Shown in pieces: positions 17,695-25,698 of a stretch of 64,000 bases of DNA. The DNA is from an uncultured Gammaproteobacteria bacterium (lineage in GTDB: Bacteria; Pseudomonadota; Gammaproteobacteria; Pseudomonadales; Pseudohongiellaceae), in contig CAJXVC010000002.1 of NCBI GenBank assembly GCA_913060975.1, positions 434,001 through 498,000 of the forward strand. The letters run 5' to 3'. A model generated the notes under the pieces. That model made no database searches and was not told the DNA's origin. It saw nothing but the letters and a program-made list of their open reading frames with translations. Position numbers and translations under genes: made by a program. How positions within the stretch are numbered: the stretch's first letter is position 1; every line of letters starts with the position of its first letter.

Positions 17695-18900
17695 CTAGAA
17701 TTCCACGGCGTTCATACTGAACACGGCGGAAAGCATGGTAATCGTGATGCCACCAACAGCGATGGCCAAAAAGATAATGAGTGCCGGTTGCAGTGCCGCG
17801 ACCAGAGCCGACATCTGGTTGCGCACATAGTTATCGAAAGTCACGGCTGTCTTGAGCAGAATGGATGACGTGCGGCCTGATTCCTCGCCTACGGCAATCA
17901 GTTGATGCAGCAGAGTAGGGAACTGGTGGGTCTTCTCAAGAGACAAGCCCAGACCGGCACCACCGCGAACATCTTCTTCGACTTGCAACAAATGGCTGGT
18001 TAGAACGGTGTTGTTGACGACTTCTCTGGCCACGCGCAAGGCCCGTATAAGCGGAATGCCAGCACCCAGCAAAGCGCCCAGCGTGCGGGCAAACACGGCG
18101 CAGTCCTGATAGAGAATTAACGTACCCATGATCGGCAGAGATAGCAGGAAGCCGTCTTTCTGCAGTTTGGTTTGTGGGTTGCGGTCCAGCCAGTTCCAGA
18201 AGAAGACAGCGGCGACCGCGAGCAAAACAAAGACAAAGCCGTAGCTTTGAATAAAATTACTCAAGCCAAGCAGAAACTGCGCCGAGCCGGGAATTTCAGT
18301 GCCAGCATCTTCAAACATAATGGCAAATTGGGGTACAACAAAAACCAGCAACAACACGACAGAGATGACACCGGTCACCAGTAACACGGCCGGATAGATC
18401 ATGGCCGAGATCACGGCCTGACGAGTGCGGGCACTGGTTTCCAGAAATTCGGCCAGGTCCGGCAACAGGTCATGCAAGATGCCGCCTTCTTCACCGGCCC
18501 GGACAATGTTGATGTACATCTTCGAGAAGACCTTGGGATGCGCCTCCATGGCTTCGGCCAACGACTTGCCTTCTTTGACATCCCTGAGCAGATTGAGCAC
18601 CAGCTCCCGCATGGCAGACGATTCGGTAATGCCATCAAGCAGTCGCAGAGCCTTGTCGATCGGCACGCGTGCTTCGACCAGCGTGGTGAGGCCGTTAGTG
18701 AAATCCAGCAAGTCGTTGTGGCTGATCTTCTTTTTCTGGCCGCGCTCGCCAGACTGTCTGGTTTCCTGAATTTTGACTGGCGTAAGATTCTTGCCCTGCA
18801 ATATTCGCACAGCTTCACGCTCAGACTCTGCATTGAGCTGACCGTTCTGCACATTGCCGGCCGCATCGAAGGCCTGGTATTTGAAATGCAGTGTACTCAT
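17695..18900 (-). CDS. gspF: Type II secretion inner-membrane platform protein GspF
   Basis: A 401-residue polytopic protein with the two tandem T2SSF domains, each followed by hydrophobic helices (about 165-195, 215-240 and 370-395). The N-terminus FKYQAFDAAGNVQNGQLNAES and the FARTLGALLGAGIPLIRAL repeat are typical. It connects the ATPase GspE with the pseudopilus base. Its ATG overlaps the gspE stop by four bases. Confidence 0.95.
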   Translation of the reverse strand: MSTLHFKYQAFDAAGNVQNGQLNAESEREAVRILQGKNLTPVKIQETRQSGERGQKKKISHNDLLDFTNGLTTLVEARVPIDKALRLLDGITESSAMRELVLNLLRDVKEGKSLAEAMEAHPKVFSKMYINIVRAGEEGGILHDLLPDLAEFLETSARTRQAVISAMIYPAVLLVTGVISVVLLLVFVVPQFAIMFEDAGTEIPGSAQFLLGLSNFIQSYGFVFVLLAVAAVFFWNWLDRNPQTKLQKDGFLLSLPIMGTLILYQDCAVFARTLGALLGAGIPLIRALRVAREVVNNTVLTSHLLQVEEDVRGGAGLGLSLEKTHQFPTLLHQLIAVGEESGRTSSILLKTAVTFDNYVRNQMSALVAALQPALIIFLAIAVGGITITMLSAVFSMNAVEF

Positions 18901-20396
18901 AAGGCGCGAGTGACCCTCACGACTTCTTCGGGCGTTGTCAGCCCGGCTTTGAGTTTCTCCAGCGCATCCTGGCGCAGGGTTTTCATGCCGGCCTTGATGG
19001 CTTCACTGCGGATAACATTGGCATCGGCGCCGGTGGCGATGTGGTGGCGAATCTCATCACTGAGCAAGAGCAATTCGTAAAGGCCGACACGACCGCGGTA
19101 ACCCGTATTGCCGCAAGTTTCACAGCCACGGCCACGCTGAATTGAGGGGTAGTCCTGGATAGTAATTTCCAGCACGTCGGCTTCGTCCGCGCTTAGCTCA
19201 ACAGTCTCCGCGCAGTCCTTGCAGACGCGGCGCACCAGACGCTGCGCCTGAATGGCCAGCAAGCTGGAGCTAATCAGATAACTTTCCACGCCCATGTCTT
19301 GCAAGCGCGTTACTGCGCCGGCGGCATCGTTGGTATGCAAAGTGGAGAATACCAGATGCCCGGTCAGTGCCGACTCAATGGCAATCTCGGCTGTCTCATG
19401 GTCACGAATCTCACCGACCATGAGCACGTCCGGGTCTTGCCGCACAATCGAGCGCAAGCCGGCAGCAAAGCTCAACCCGATACTGGCATTGGCCTGAATC
19501 TGGGTTATGCCGTCCAGCTGATATTCCACCGGGTCTTCCACGGTGATGATTTTCTGGGTTTCGTTGCTGATTTTTTCCAGGGTGGCGTAAAGCGTTGTTG
19601 TCTTACCGCTACCCGTCGGGCCGGTAATAAGAATCATGCCGTGGGGCTGATTGATCACGCCCTGATACTGGCGAAGCACTTTCTCCGGCATGCCCAGCTC
19701 CATCAGATCTACCGACATATCACTGCGATCGAGGATACGCAATACCACCGATTCGCCATGCACGCCGGGCAATGTCGACACTCGCATGTCAAGCCGCTTG
19801 CTGCCAACCTGATAGTCGATACGACCATCCTGCGGCAAGCGCTTCTCGCCGATATCCAGCTTCGCCATCAACTTCAAGCGCGAGGCGACCGCCGTGTGTA
19901 TCTTGATCGGCAAACGTTCGATGCGGGTCATGATGCCATCGACGCGGCAGCGCACATCGAGATGATTCTCGTTGGGTTCAAAATGGATGTCACTGGCATT
20001 CAGATCCAGTGCGCGCGCAAACAGGTGATTTACCAAGCGGATAATAGGCGCTTCAGAGGCCAGATCGATTAGCTCTTCATCGTCTTCGAAACCCGAGACG
20101 AACAAGTCTTCTTCGCTGCTTTCAATCTGTGGCGATAACTCTGCGCGCCAGTGCTTCATCAGGCGCCGGACTTCGTCTTCACTGCGCACATCAAAGCTGA
20201 CCGGTTCTCCTAGCACGAAGCGAATACGTGCCCGCAACTCGACCGCCGGCGGCTGACTGCAAACCAGTTTGCCGGAATCGGTATAGTCGTTGGCAGGCGC
20301 AATGCCCTGGGGTTCGAGCAATTGCGAAAACACACCCATGGTCATGGGCGCGTACGCTGTCGCTGGCTGCTCTGCTGTAATTTCTATTTCTGACAT
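18897..20396 (-). CDS. gspE: Type II secretion ATPase GspE
   Basis: A 499-residue cytoplasmic ATPase that drives pseudopilus assembly. It has an N1E-type N-terminal domain, Walker A GPTGSGKTTTLYATL (about 258-272), Asp box and Walker B MVGEIRDHETAEIA, and the tetracysteine metal-binding loop with CKDC and CETCGNTGYRG (about 405-450). It starts six bases after gspM and overlaps gspF. Confidence 0.96.
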   Translation of the reverse strand: MSEIEITAEQPATAYAPMTMGVFSQLLEPQGIAPANDYTDSGKLVCSQPPAVELRARIRFVLGEPVSFDVRSEDEVRRLMKHWRAELSPQIESSEEDLFVSGFEDDEELIDLASEAPIIRLVNHLFARALDLNASDIHFEPNENHLDVRCRVDGIMTRIERLPIKIHTAVASRLKLMAKLDIGEKRLPQDGRIDYQVGSKRLDMRVSTLPGVHGESVVLRILDRSDMSVDLMELGMPEKVLRQYQGVINQPHGMILITGPTGSGKTTTLYATLEKISNETQKIITVEDPVEYQLDGITQIQANASIGLSFAAGLRSIVRQDPDVLMVGEIRDHETAEIAIESALTGHLVFSTLHTNDAAGAVTRLQDMGVESYLISSSLLAIQAQRLVRRVCKDCAETVELSADEADVLEITIQDYPSIQRGRGCETCGNTGYRGRVGLYELLLLSDEIRHHIATGADANVIRSEAIKAGMKTLRQDALEKLKAGLTTPEEVVRVTRAL

Positions 20397-20402
20397 AGCT
20401 GT

Positions 20403-20996
20403 TTAATTGCTACTCGCATTGGGTAACAGGCCTTCGCTGCGGGCAAAGCCAACCACCGTAATCGAACCCGTGAATTGCGCACGGCTGCGGTCCAGAGAAA
20501 ATTCTTTCACGTGCAGTCGCGGTGTCGAGGTTTCCAGCAGGCGCAGTAATTCGACGGTGTTACTGGCGTCGTTGGTGCGAAACGACATCTCCTGGCTGAC
20601 CAGAATCCAGCCTTCGGTTTGTTCGCGTTGCGCCAGCCTTGTGGAATTGATCGTGATGTCGGATTGTCGGGCATACTGCGTCAAATCCCGTTGTATCGAG
20701 GCTTCAATCAGCGGGATCGTATTACCCTGATGAACCTGGGCAGCAAGTTCCTGGCGTTGTTCTTCTGCTGCGATTCTGCGCTCACGCCAGCGCTCGGAAT
20801 CTTCGATGAAGCGCGTTTCCCGGGACAGATCCAGTAATACCGAATCAATACTATTGGCACGCTCCTGATAAAAATCCCTGACCGTGGGCACGACATAACT
20901 AAGCAGAAAAATAACAGTCGTGATGGCAGCGAGAATCAGAATATTTCTCTCCCGCGTGCTCAGTTGTAAATTCAGTTTGTTTATTTTGCCAATCAT
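20403..20996 (-). CDS. gspM: Type II secretion protein GspM (PilO-like)
   Basis: A 197-residue bitopic inner-membrane protein: short cytoplasmic N-terminus, one helix (about 19-39, NILILAAITTVIFLLSYVV), coiled coil (about 45-95) and a small periplasmic ferredoxin-like domain. This architecture and its position between gspL and gspE identify it as GspM, which stabilises GspL in the assembly platform. Sequence identity in this family is low, so the call rests on architecture and context. Confidence 0.85.
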   Translation of the reverse strand: MIGKINKLNLQLSTRERNILILAAITTVIFLLSYVVPTVRDFYQERANSIDSVLLDLSRETRFIEDSERWRERRIAAEEQRQELAAQVHQGNTIPLIEASIQRDLTQYARQSDITINSTRLAQREQTEGWILVSQEMSFRTNDASNTVELLRLLETSTPRLHVKEFSLDRSRAQFTGSITVVGFARSEGLLPNASSN

Positions 20997-21002
20997 GATT
21001 GT

Positions 21003-22304
21003 TTAGTTGTCCGGAAAATAGCGCAGCATATAACCTTCAAAGTTCACCGGGTTCAGGCGCAGGTCAATGAAGTACCGCGAGTTGTTGGTTGCTCTGGCAA
21101 ACACTACTTCGGTAAACAACGGATCTTGCTCCAGACGCTGCAAGATAGCTTGCGGGTCGGCACTCGTGCCTTCGATACTGATCAGCCCTTCCGACAATTC
21201 AAAAGACGTCAGCTGTTCTGGCGCCAATACATCCTGCAAAGTAAACAAGGTTTCGCTGACGTTCTGTTGCGGGTAGTCAATGACTGGACCCCATTCATTC
21301 TCAAAGTTCGCAACAATGGCCTGGTCTGCCCGGGCATCGGCGGACAACTCACGGTTTTCAGCCAATGTCGCCGCGGCGCGCCTGAATTCAATCGACTGCC
21401 ACAGAAAGGGCACGGCCGCTAATACGACAAGCACAACCGCAGCGATTCCGCCCGCGACAAGACGACGCCCCTGTTCGGCTTTATGGACATCCTGTAGAGC
21501 AGCGCCTGGAAAGAAACTATACGCAAGGGAAGCGTTAACTGAATTCTTGATCGTTTGTTCACAATAGTTTTCGGGTGTATTCAGCGCGATGCTCTTGGCA
21601 GCGGGATGGCTTTTAATTTCTTGTTCCCACTGTTCGGCAAAAGCCGGCGTATTCAGGTCGCTCTTGTGAATGTGTAACCACTGGGTGATCACTTGTTTGT
21701 TCACCGCGACACTGGATTGCGTATTGATGTCGCTATCATCCAGGCGCGCCTCAATGTCTGACAATGTCACTGCCAGCGGCCGGGGTTTGACTGCAGCCAG
21801 AAACAGCCCCACATCAGCAAAGGCATTGAACAACTCATCCAGTCTTTCCTGACTGATCCACAGTGCAATGTGGTCGTCACCCAGTGTGGTGGAATCCGGG
21901 TTGATGCCCATGGCCAACGGCATGTCCAATGCGGGCAGTAATGAGTCTTGCTGCAAGGCGATCGCAGCAGTGAGATTGTCCCGGGTAACGCCCGGCATGT
22001 GTTTGCTCGTGGCGACAAATTCACTGGGTGGCAGCAAGAGCATTACGCTGGCGTTGTCGCGTTGCAGTACCGATGCAGCTGCTTTCGCCAAATCGCTCGC
22101 GGCAACAACGGCCGGTGTAGAACTTTGTTCACTGTCACCAGCCACTGAGCGCTGGGTGCTCGCTTCCAAATGCACAAGCAGATCGTTGAAGACGAGCAAG
22201 GTCGCATTGACCTGACCGATCAGCTCGCGCCGTGCATCACGGCTAATGAAATTGCGCAGCTGTTCGGGCAGTGCTGCCCGCAGTTTGGTTTGCCATTGCG
22301 CCAT
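21003..22304 (-). CDS. gspL: Type II secretion protein GspL
   Basis: A bitopic platform protein of 433 residues from the ATG at 22304. It has a cytoplasmic actin-like domain, one membrane helix (about 285-305, GGIAAVVLVVLAAVPFLW) and a periplasmic PilN-like domain. The frame is open upstream to 22424, but the extra 40 residues would be encoded by the phased TCTCGAT repeats and have no GspL-like character, so I prefer the inner start. It is the first gene of the secretion operon. No gspC lies in front of it or elsewhere in the window. Confidence 0.85.
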   Translation of the reverse strand: MAQWQTKLRAALPEQLRNFISRDARRELIGQVNATLLVFNDLLVHLEASTQRSVAGDSEQSSTPAVVAASDLAKAAASVLQRDNASVMLLLPPSEFVATSKHMPGVTRDNLTAAIALQQDSLLPALDMPLAMGINPDSTTLGDDHIALWISQERLDELFNAFADVGLFLAAVKPRPLAVTLSDIEARLDDSDINTQSSVAVNKQVITQWLHIHKSDLNTPAFAEQWEQEIKSHPAAKSIALNTPENYCEQTIKNSVNASLAYSFFPGAALQDVHKAEQGRRLVAGGIAAVVLVVLAAVPFLWQSIEFRRAAATLAENRELSADARADQAIVANFENEWGPVIDYPQQNVSETLFTLQDVLAPEQLTSFELSEGLISIEGTSADPQAILQRLEQDPLFTEVVFARATNNSRYFIDLRLNPVNFEGYMLRYFPDN

Positions 22305-22343
22305 GATTGCTTCGTGCCTTTTACAAGCGTTGCCTTGGTTTTC

Positions 22344-22407
22344 TCTCGATGGAAATCTCTCGATGGAAATCTCTCGATAAAATTTCTCTCGATCAATTCT
22401 TCTCGAT
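22344..22407. repeat. Five phased TCTCGAT heptamers upstream of gspL
   Basis: TCTCGAT occurs at 22344, 22358, 22372, 22387 and 22401, spaced 14, 14, 15 and 14 bases. The first two copies are part of identical 14-mers TCTCGATGGAAATC. The array lies 40-103 bases upstream of the chosen gspL start. It may be a recently expanded tandem repeat or an operator array. Confidence 0.85.
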
Positions 22408-22655
22408 TCCCTTACCTTGACCACAAAGTAGCAATGGCTGCCGCTAAGGAGACAGGCAGCCCGCTATTGGTCTGCAAAGGAGAATCTGGCTAAGCGCTTG
22501 AATGATTTATTGATTCTGAGGATTAAGACTGCGCCAGACGGCAAAAAGTTTGGATTTCAAGCAATAAAGTCAGCCAATACATCACCTTGCGAGGCTTGCA
22601 GGTGTCGGTATTGGGAGCTTGATGACGAGATAAACGACAGAAGGGGGGGCGATCA

Positions 22656-22680
22656 GCCCGGACAGAGGACCTGTCCGGGC
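22656..22680. repeat. Perfect 10-bp inverted repeat downstream of dsbA
   Basis: GCCCGGACAG, loop AGGAC, CTGTCCGGGC. It follows dsbA on the leftward strand by about 22 bases. No clear T-run follows it on either strand, so it is at best an atypical terminator for dsbA. Confidence 0.55.
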
Positions 22681-22701
22681 AAAATCAGTCTGGATACGGG
22701 G

Positions 22702-23358
22702 TTATTCGCCTGATGAGCTAAGCGTTGCGCGCTCTTTTTCGACCAGGAATTTCACCACATCCAGCATGTCTTGCTGAGTCGGTACCGATGCACCTGTCGT
22801 GATCAGGTACTTGCCATTCACGACCATGTTGGGCGTGCTGCGAATCTGGTAATCCTGCATGCGGCTCTTGGCCTGATTGACCTTGGTGCGTACTGAGAAA
22901 GAGTTAAACGCGGCTTCGAAGTCTTCCTGGCTGATGCCATGCTCAGCGAACAGGGCGCCAATCTGACGCTCGCTCTGCAAGCGATTGCCCTGCACATTGA
23001 TGGCATTGAAGATAGGCTCGTGCAATACGTCCAGTGCGTCCAGTGCCTCAGCGGCATAGTAGGCCTGACCGTGAACCTCCATCAAGGCATTCCACATGGC
23101 CGGGAACAGAGTAAAATCCACGTAATCCGGAGCATTGGCTTTATAGTCGTTAATCAGTGGCTCGAAACGGAAACAGTGCGAGCAGCCATACCAGAACACT
23201 TCCAGTACTTCTACTTTGGAGGCATCGCGCGTATTTACCGGATTATTCAGTTCCGTGTAATGCGTGCCAGCGACATATTTCTCAATCTGGGCGTAACTGG
23301 ACATGGCCAGTGGCATCAGGGCCAGAACGACCAATACTTGTAAGCTTCTTTTAATCAT
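22702..23358 (-). CDS. dsbA: Thiol:disulfide interchange protein DsbA
   Basis: A 218-residue periplasmic oxidase that introduces disulfide bonds into exported proteins. It has a signal peptide ending near SSYAQ, a thioredoxin fold with an inserted helical domain, the active site CSHC in FWYGCSHCFRFEP (about 58-61), and the cis-proline loop in RSTPNMVV. The usual active site is CPHC, so the residue after the first Cys is changed from Pro to Ser. Its position next to cytochrome c4 and engB matches Pseudomonas. It could support folding of type II secretion substrates. Confidence 0.93.
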   Translation of the reverse strand: MIKRSLQVLVVLALMPLAMSSYAQIEKYVAGTHYTELNNPVNTRDASKVEVLEVFWYGCSHCFRFEPLINDYKANAPDYVDFTLFPAMWNALMEVHGQAYYAAEALDALDVLHEPIFNAINVQGNRLQSERQIGALFAEHGISQEDFEAAFNSFSVRTKVNQAKSRMQDYQIRSTPNMVVNGKYLITTGASVPTQQDMLDVVKFLVEKERATLSSSGE

Positions 23359-23477
23359 TGTGCGACTCCGTCACAGGGGGTTTCAGCAATGTTGAAAAAA
23401 TTATCACAGCCTTGTGGGCCTTGCTATTACCGAGGTACAGCAATAGACCCGTTAGCCGCAAATTTGCTTCGCTAGGC

Positions 23478-24089
23478 CTAGTTCAGCCCCGAAACGTAGC
23501 TGGCAACAGCTTCCAGCTCGGCATCAGTCAATCGTTCAACTGTCATTTGCATCATACTACTGGCGTCATTATTACGCTCACCTGAACGGAAGGCGCGTAA
23601 TTGCGTCAGTGTGTACTCTTCGTGCTGACCACCCAGAGCAGGGAATCCGGCAGGGCCATTGCCGGCGCCAGTCGGGCTATGGCAAGCCGAACAGGCGGCG
23701 ATGCCGATATCTTCGTTACCAGCTCGGTAAATAGATTCACCCAACTCGATTTGCGCCGGGTCAGCGCCACCCAGGGTTACTTCCTGCGAAGCATACCAGG
23801 CGGAGATATCAAGAATGTCCTGCTCAGACAGGCTGGCTACCATGGCGGTCATCGTCGCATTTTGACGTGCGCCTGATTGGTAGTCCTGCAGTTGTTTGAC
23901 CAGATAACTGGCACTCTGACCGGCCAATTTTGGGTTCATAGGGATCTGGCTGTTGCCGTCTGCACCGTGGCAAGTAGCGCAAAGTGCTGATTTTGCCTGG
24001 CCTGCAGCCGCATCGCCCTGTGCCATCACGAGTTGTGGCAGTACCACACCAATCACAGCCGACGCGAAAAAAGTCACTAATTTGTTCAT
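23478..24089 (-). CDS. Dihaem cytochrome c4
   Basis: A 203-residue periplasmic dihaem cytochrome from the ATG at 24089; the frame is open to 24143, but the inner start begins a good signal peptide (MNKLVTFFASAVIGVVLPQLVMA). Two haem attachment motifs, CATCH and CSACH, lie in two similar halves, each with a distal Met region (MNPKLAGQS; FPALGGQHEEY in the second). Cytochrome c4 passes electrons to terminal oxidases and would be a plausible donor for the oxidase encoded at 33-38 kb. It lies upstream of dsbA and is divergent from engB. Confidence 0.92.
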   Translation of the reverse strand: MNKLVTFFASAVIGVVLPQLVMAQGDAAAGQAKSALCATCHGADGNSQIPMNPKLAGQSASYLVKQLQDYQSGARQNATMTAMVASLSEQDILDISAWYASQEVTLGGADPAQIELGESIYRAGNEDIGIAACSACHSPTGAGNGPAGFPALGGQHEEYTLTQLRAFRSGERNNDASSMMQMTVERLTDAELEAVASYVSGLN

Positions 24090-24375
24090 TGCTATTCCTG
24101 GGATTACTTCTGAATGTCTGCGTTTACCAATCCAACCCACCATCTTGCTGCGACTGTAGTTGCAGCATTAGCCTCTTATTCAGCCTCTCAAAGGCCAGCT
24201 TTTCCGCATGGCCGGGTCGGATGGCACGATTGCGGTCGCGGATTATAGCCTAATTACAAGGGCGACTCTATGAAAATGGCATCTGAAACCCTCGTTATTG
24301 CGGGGATTTGCTACAGAGTCCTTCGCGTAAATGAATAGTTCCCGGCTCAGGCCGCCACGAGTAGAATAGGCGCCC

Positions 24376-25032
24376 ATGGATTTTCGCCAGACAGCATTTA
24401 CCATCAGCGCCGATCGACTGGCTGCTTGCCCCGAAGACAGCCTTGCCGAAGTCGCCTTCGCTGGCCGCTCTAATGCGGGCAAGTCCAGCGCGATCAACTG
24501 CATCACCAATCAGACTCGACTGGCCCGTATCAGTAAAACGCCCGGGCGCACTCAGCTGATCAACTTCTTCAATGTGCAGCCACAGCGCTATTTGGTCGAC
24601 CTGCCTGGTTACGGCTTCGCCAAGGTGCCGCTGGCAGTGAAGGATAAATGGCAGCGCGAACTGGAAAAATATCTGCGCGAGCGGGAAGCACTGGCTGGCC
24701 TGATCCTGCTGTCCGATATTCGTCACCCACTTAAAGAGTTCGACCGCATGATGATCGAGTGGGCGGTGCAATCGGAATTGCCTTTGCATTTGTTGCTCAC
24801 CAAAGCCGACAAACTCAAGCGCGGCGCCTCCAGCAATACTTTGTTATCGGTACGCAAGGAATTGCAGCCATTCCCCAATGTCACAGTGCAATTGTTCTCG
24901 GCGTTGCAACCTCTGGGTGTTGATGAAGTCCGCAACCAACTCACAGAATGGTTGAGTGATGGCGATGATGTAGTTGAGGGCGAGGAAAATGCTTCGGATC
25001 GCAATGATCAGGATGCTTCAACTACAGCGTAG
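24376..25032 (+). CDS. engB: Ribosome biogenesis GTP-binding protein EngB/YihA
   Basis: A 218-residue GTPase involved in large ribosomal subunit assembly. G1 is GRSNAGKSS (about 31-39), G3 DLPGYG and G4 TKADK. The N-terminal [14 protein letters not shown] and the [11 protein letters not shown] segment are typical. It is convergent with polA, as in E. coli, and divergent from cytochrome c4. The C-terminal tail is acidic (about 195-215). Confidence 0.96.
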   Translation: MDFRQTAFTISADRLAACPEDSLAEVAFAGRSNAGKSSAINCITNQTRLARISKTPGRTQLINFFNVQPQRYLVDLPGYGFAKVPLAVKDKWQRELEKYLREREALAGLILLSDIRHPLKEFDRMMIEWAVQSELPLHLLLTKADKLKRGASSNTLLSVRKELQPFPNVTVQLFSALQPLGVDEVRNQLTEWLSDGDDVVEGEENASDRNDQDASTTA

Positions 25033-25212
25033 AAGCCTATCTGCATAAGTCGCCGAGTTCGCTTGCCAGCTAGCATCTATATTTTTCCCTTTTTAGAATT
25101 TTCATTTTCCAACCTTTTCCTCTTTTCGATAGAAAGCCCCGCTCAGTACTTATCTCACTGAATTCGCAAATTTTCTGAGATTGTTTGTGTTTAGTGTGGC
25201 CTCGAAGTCGCA

Positions 25213-25343
25213 CTGCGGGCCATCTACACCAGTCACTGGCGCCGGCCTTCCAGGCTGCCCTCTCTCCGCAAAAAGCCCAAAAGACGGTCTTTTTGCTGCG
25301 CTCGGCGTGCGCCTCTAACGTGACTGGTGTAGATAACCCGCAG
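25213..25343 (+). ncRNA. Structured element, copy 1 (candidate RNA or hairpin repeat)
   Basis: Outer arms 25213-25236 and 25320-25343 pair over 24 positions (7 bp CTGCGGG, a 2-nt symmetric mismatch, then 15 bp ATCTACACCAGTCAC) around an 83-nt loop. Inside is a second hairpin, GCAAAAAG at 25268-25275 with CTTTTTGC at 25289-25296. The loop shares TCCAGG, CCCTC, CTCCG, AAGCCC and CGGTCTT blocks in the same order with copy 2. It is oriented in sense with engB, starting 180 bases after the engB stop. Whether it is transcribed is unknown. Confidence 0.65.
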
Positions 25344-25461
25344 CACGATCAGACAATTGCGAAGCCCGAAATTAATGCAACTTCGAAAATTCTCGAGAGC
25401 AAGCCAACAAGTAGATTTTGGTTTGGGGTTTGGGATGCAAGATCGTCAATGGGAACTGCAA

Positions 25462-25607
25462 GCGCTGGGGCAGGGGGCTGGGATAGACCGGCGTCAAAGC
25501 GCAGCACCGACTGACCGAGGAAGACCGCGTTACAGGGCTTCCGACGGAGGGAGGGAACCCTGGAGGGGTGCAAGCAGCCGGTCTATCCCAGCCCCCTGCT
25601 TCAGCGC
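25462..25607 (-). ncRNA. Structured element, copy 2 (candidate RNA or hairpin repeat)
   Basis: Outer arms 25470-25492 and 25577-25599 form a perfect 23-bp inverted repeat; after a 2-nt mismatch a further 6 bp (GCGCTG/CAGCGC) extends it to 25462 and 25607. The loop is 84 nt. Read on the minus strand, the loop aligns with copy 1 from end to end with few gaps, and contains the inner hairpin CGGAAG / CTTCC. It is in sense with polA, beginning 91 bases after the polA stop. The sequence of both arms differs completely from copy 1 while the pairing is kept. Confidence 0.65.
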
Positions 25608-25698
25608 GCACCTCCAACAAATCTAATAAAGACAGCGAAGCAGAAACAATAACCCCTAATAAATGCCCAAACTTTAAGCACAACGACACTAGAGAATA

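Larger units (their letters stand above)
22305..22701. other. Intergenic region upstream of gspL and downstream of dsbA
   Basis: This stretch contains the phased heptamer array at 22344-22407 and an inverted repeat at 22656-22680. I see no convincing gene. The promoter of the leftward secretion operon should lie here, but I could not identify convincing -35 and -10 boxes by eye. Confidence 0.6.
25033..25698. other. Intergenic region between convergent engB and polA
   Basis: About 666 bases with no credible coding frame. It begins with a pyrimidine-rich, T-rich stretch (about 25080-25130), then holds two related structured elements (25213-25343 and 25462-25607) separated by 118 bases. In E. 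coli the same convergent polA/yihA spacer holds the Spot 42 RNA gene; I see no Spot 42 sequence here. Confidence 0.75.

Noticed and set aside
22305-22424. N-terminal extension of GspL
   Set aside because: The extra residues are encoded by the phased heptamer repeats and do not look like GspL; the start at 22304 is preferred.
22656-22680. Standard intrinsic terminator of dsbA
   Set aside because: The stem is perfect but no T-run follows on the dsbA strand; kept only as an inverted repeat.
25213-25343. attC-like recombination site of an integron
   Set aside because: Long paired arms with a structured loop recall attC, but the conserved core sites RYYYAAC and GTTRRRY are not arranged as expected and no gene cassettes or integrase are present.
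25185-25514. Plus-strand open frame of 109 codons between engB and polA
   Set aside because: It runs through the inverted repeat of copy 1, has low-complexity content and no recognisable features; the region is better explained as structured non-coding DNA.
25372-25689. Minus-strand open frame of 105 codons in the same spacer
   Set aside because: It spans copy 2 of the structured element and has no protein-like features or clear ribosome-binding site.
25462-25698. Spot 42 RNA gene, expected by synteny with E. coli polA
   Set aside because: No sequence similarity to Spot 42 and no typical T-tailed terminator after the hairpin.
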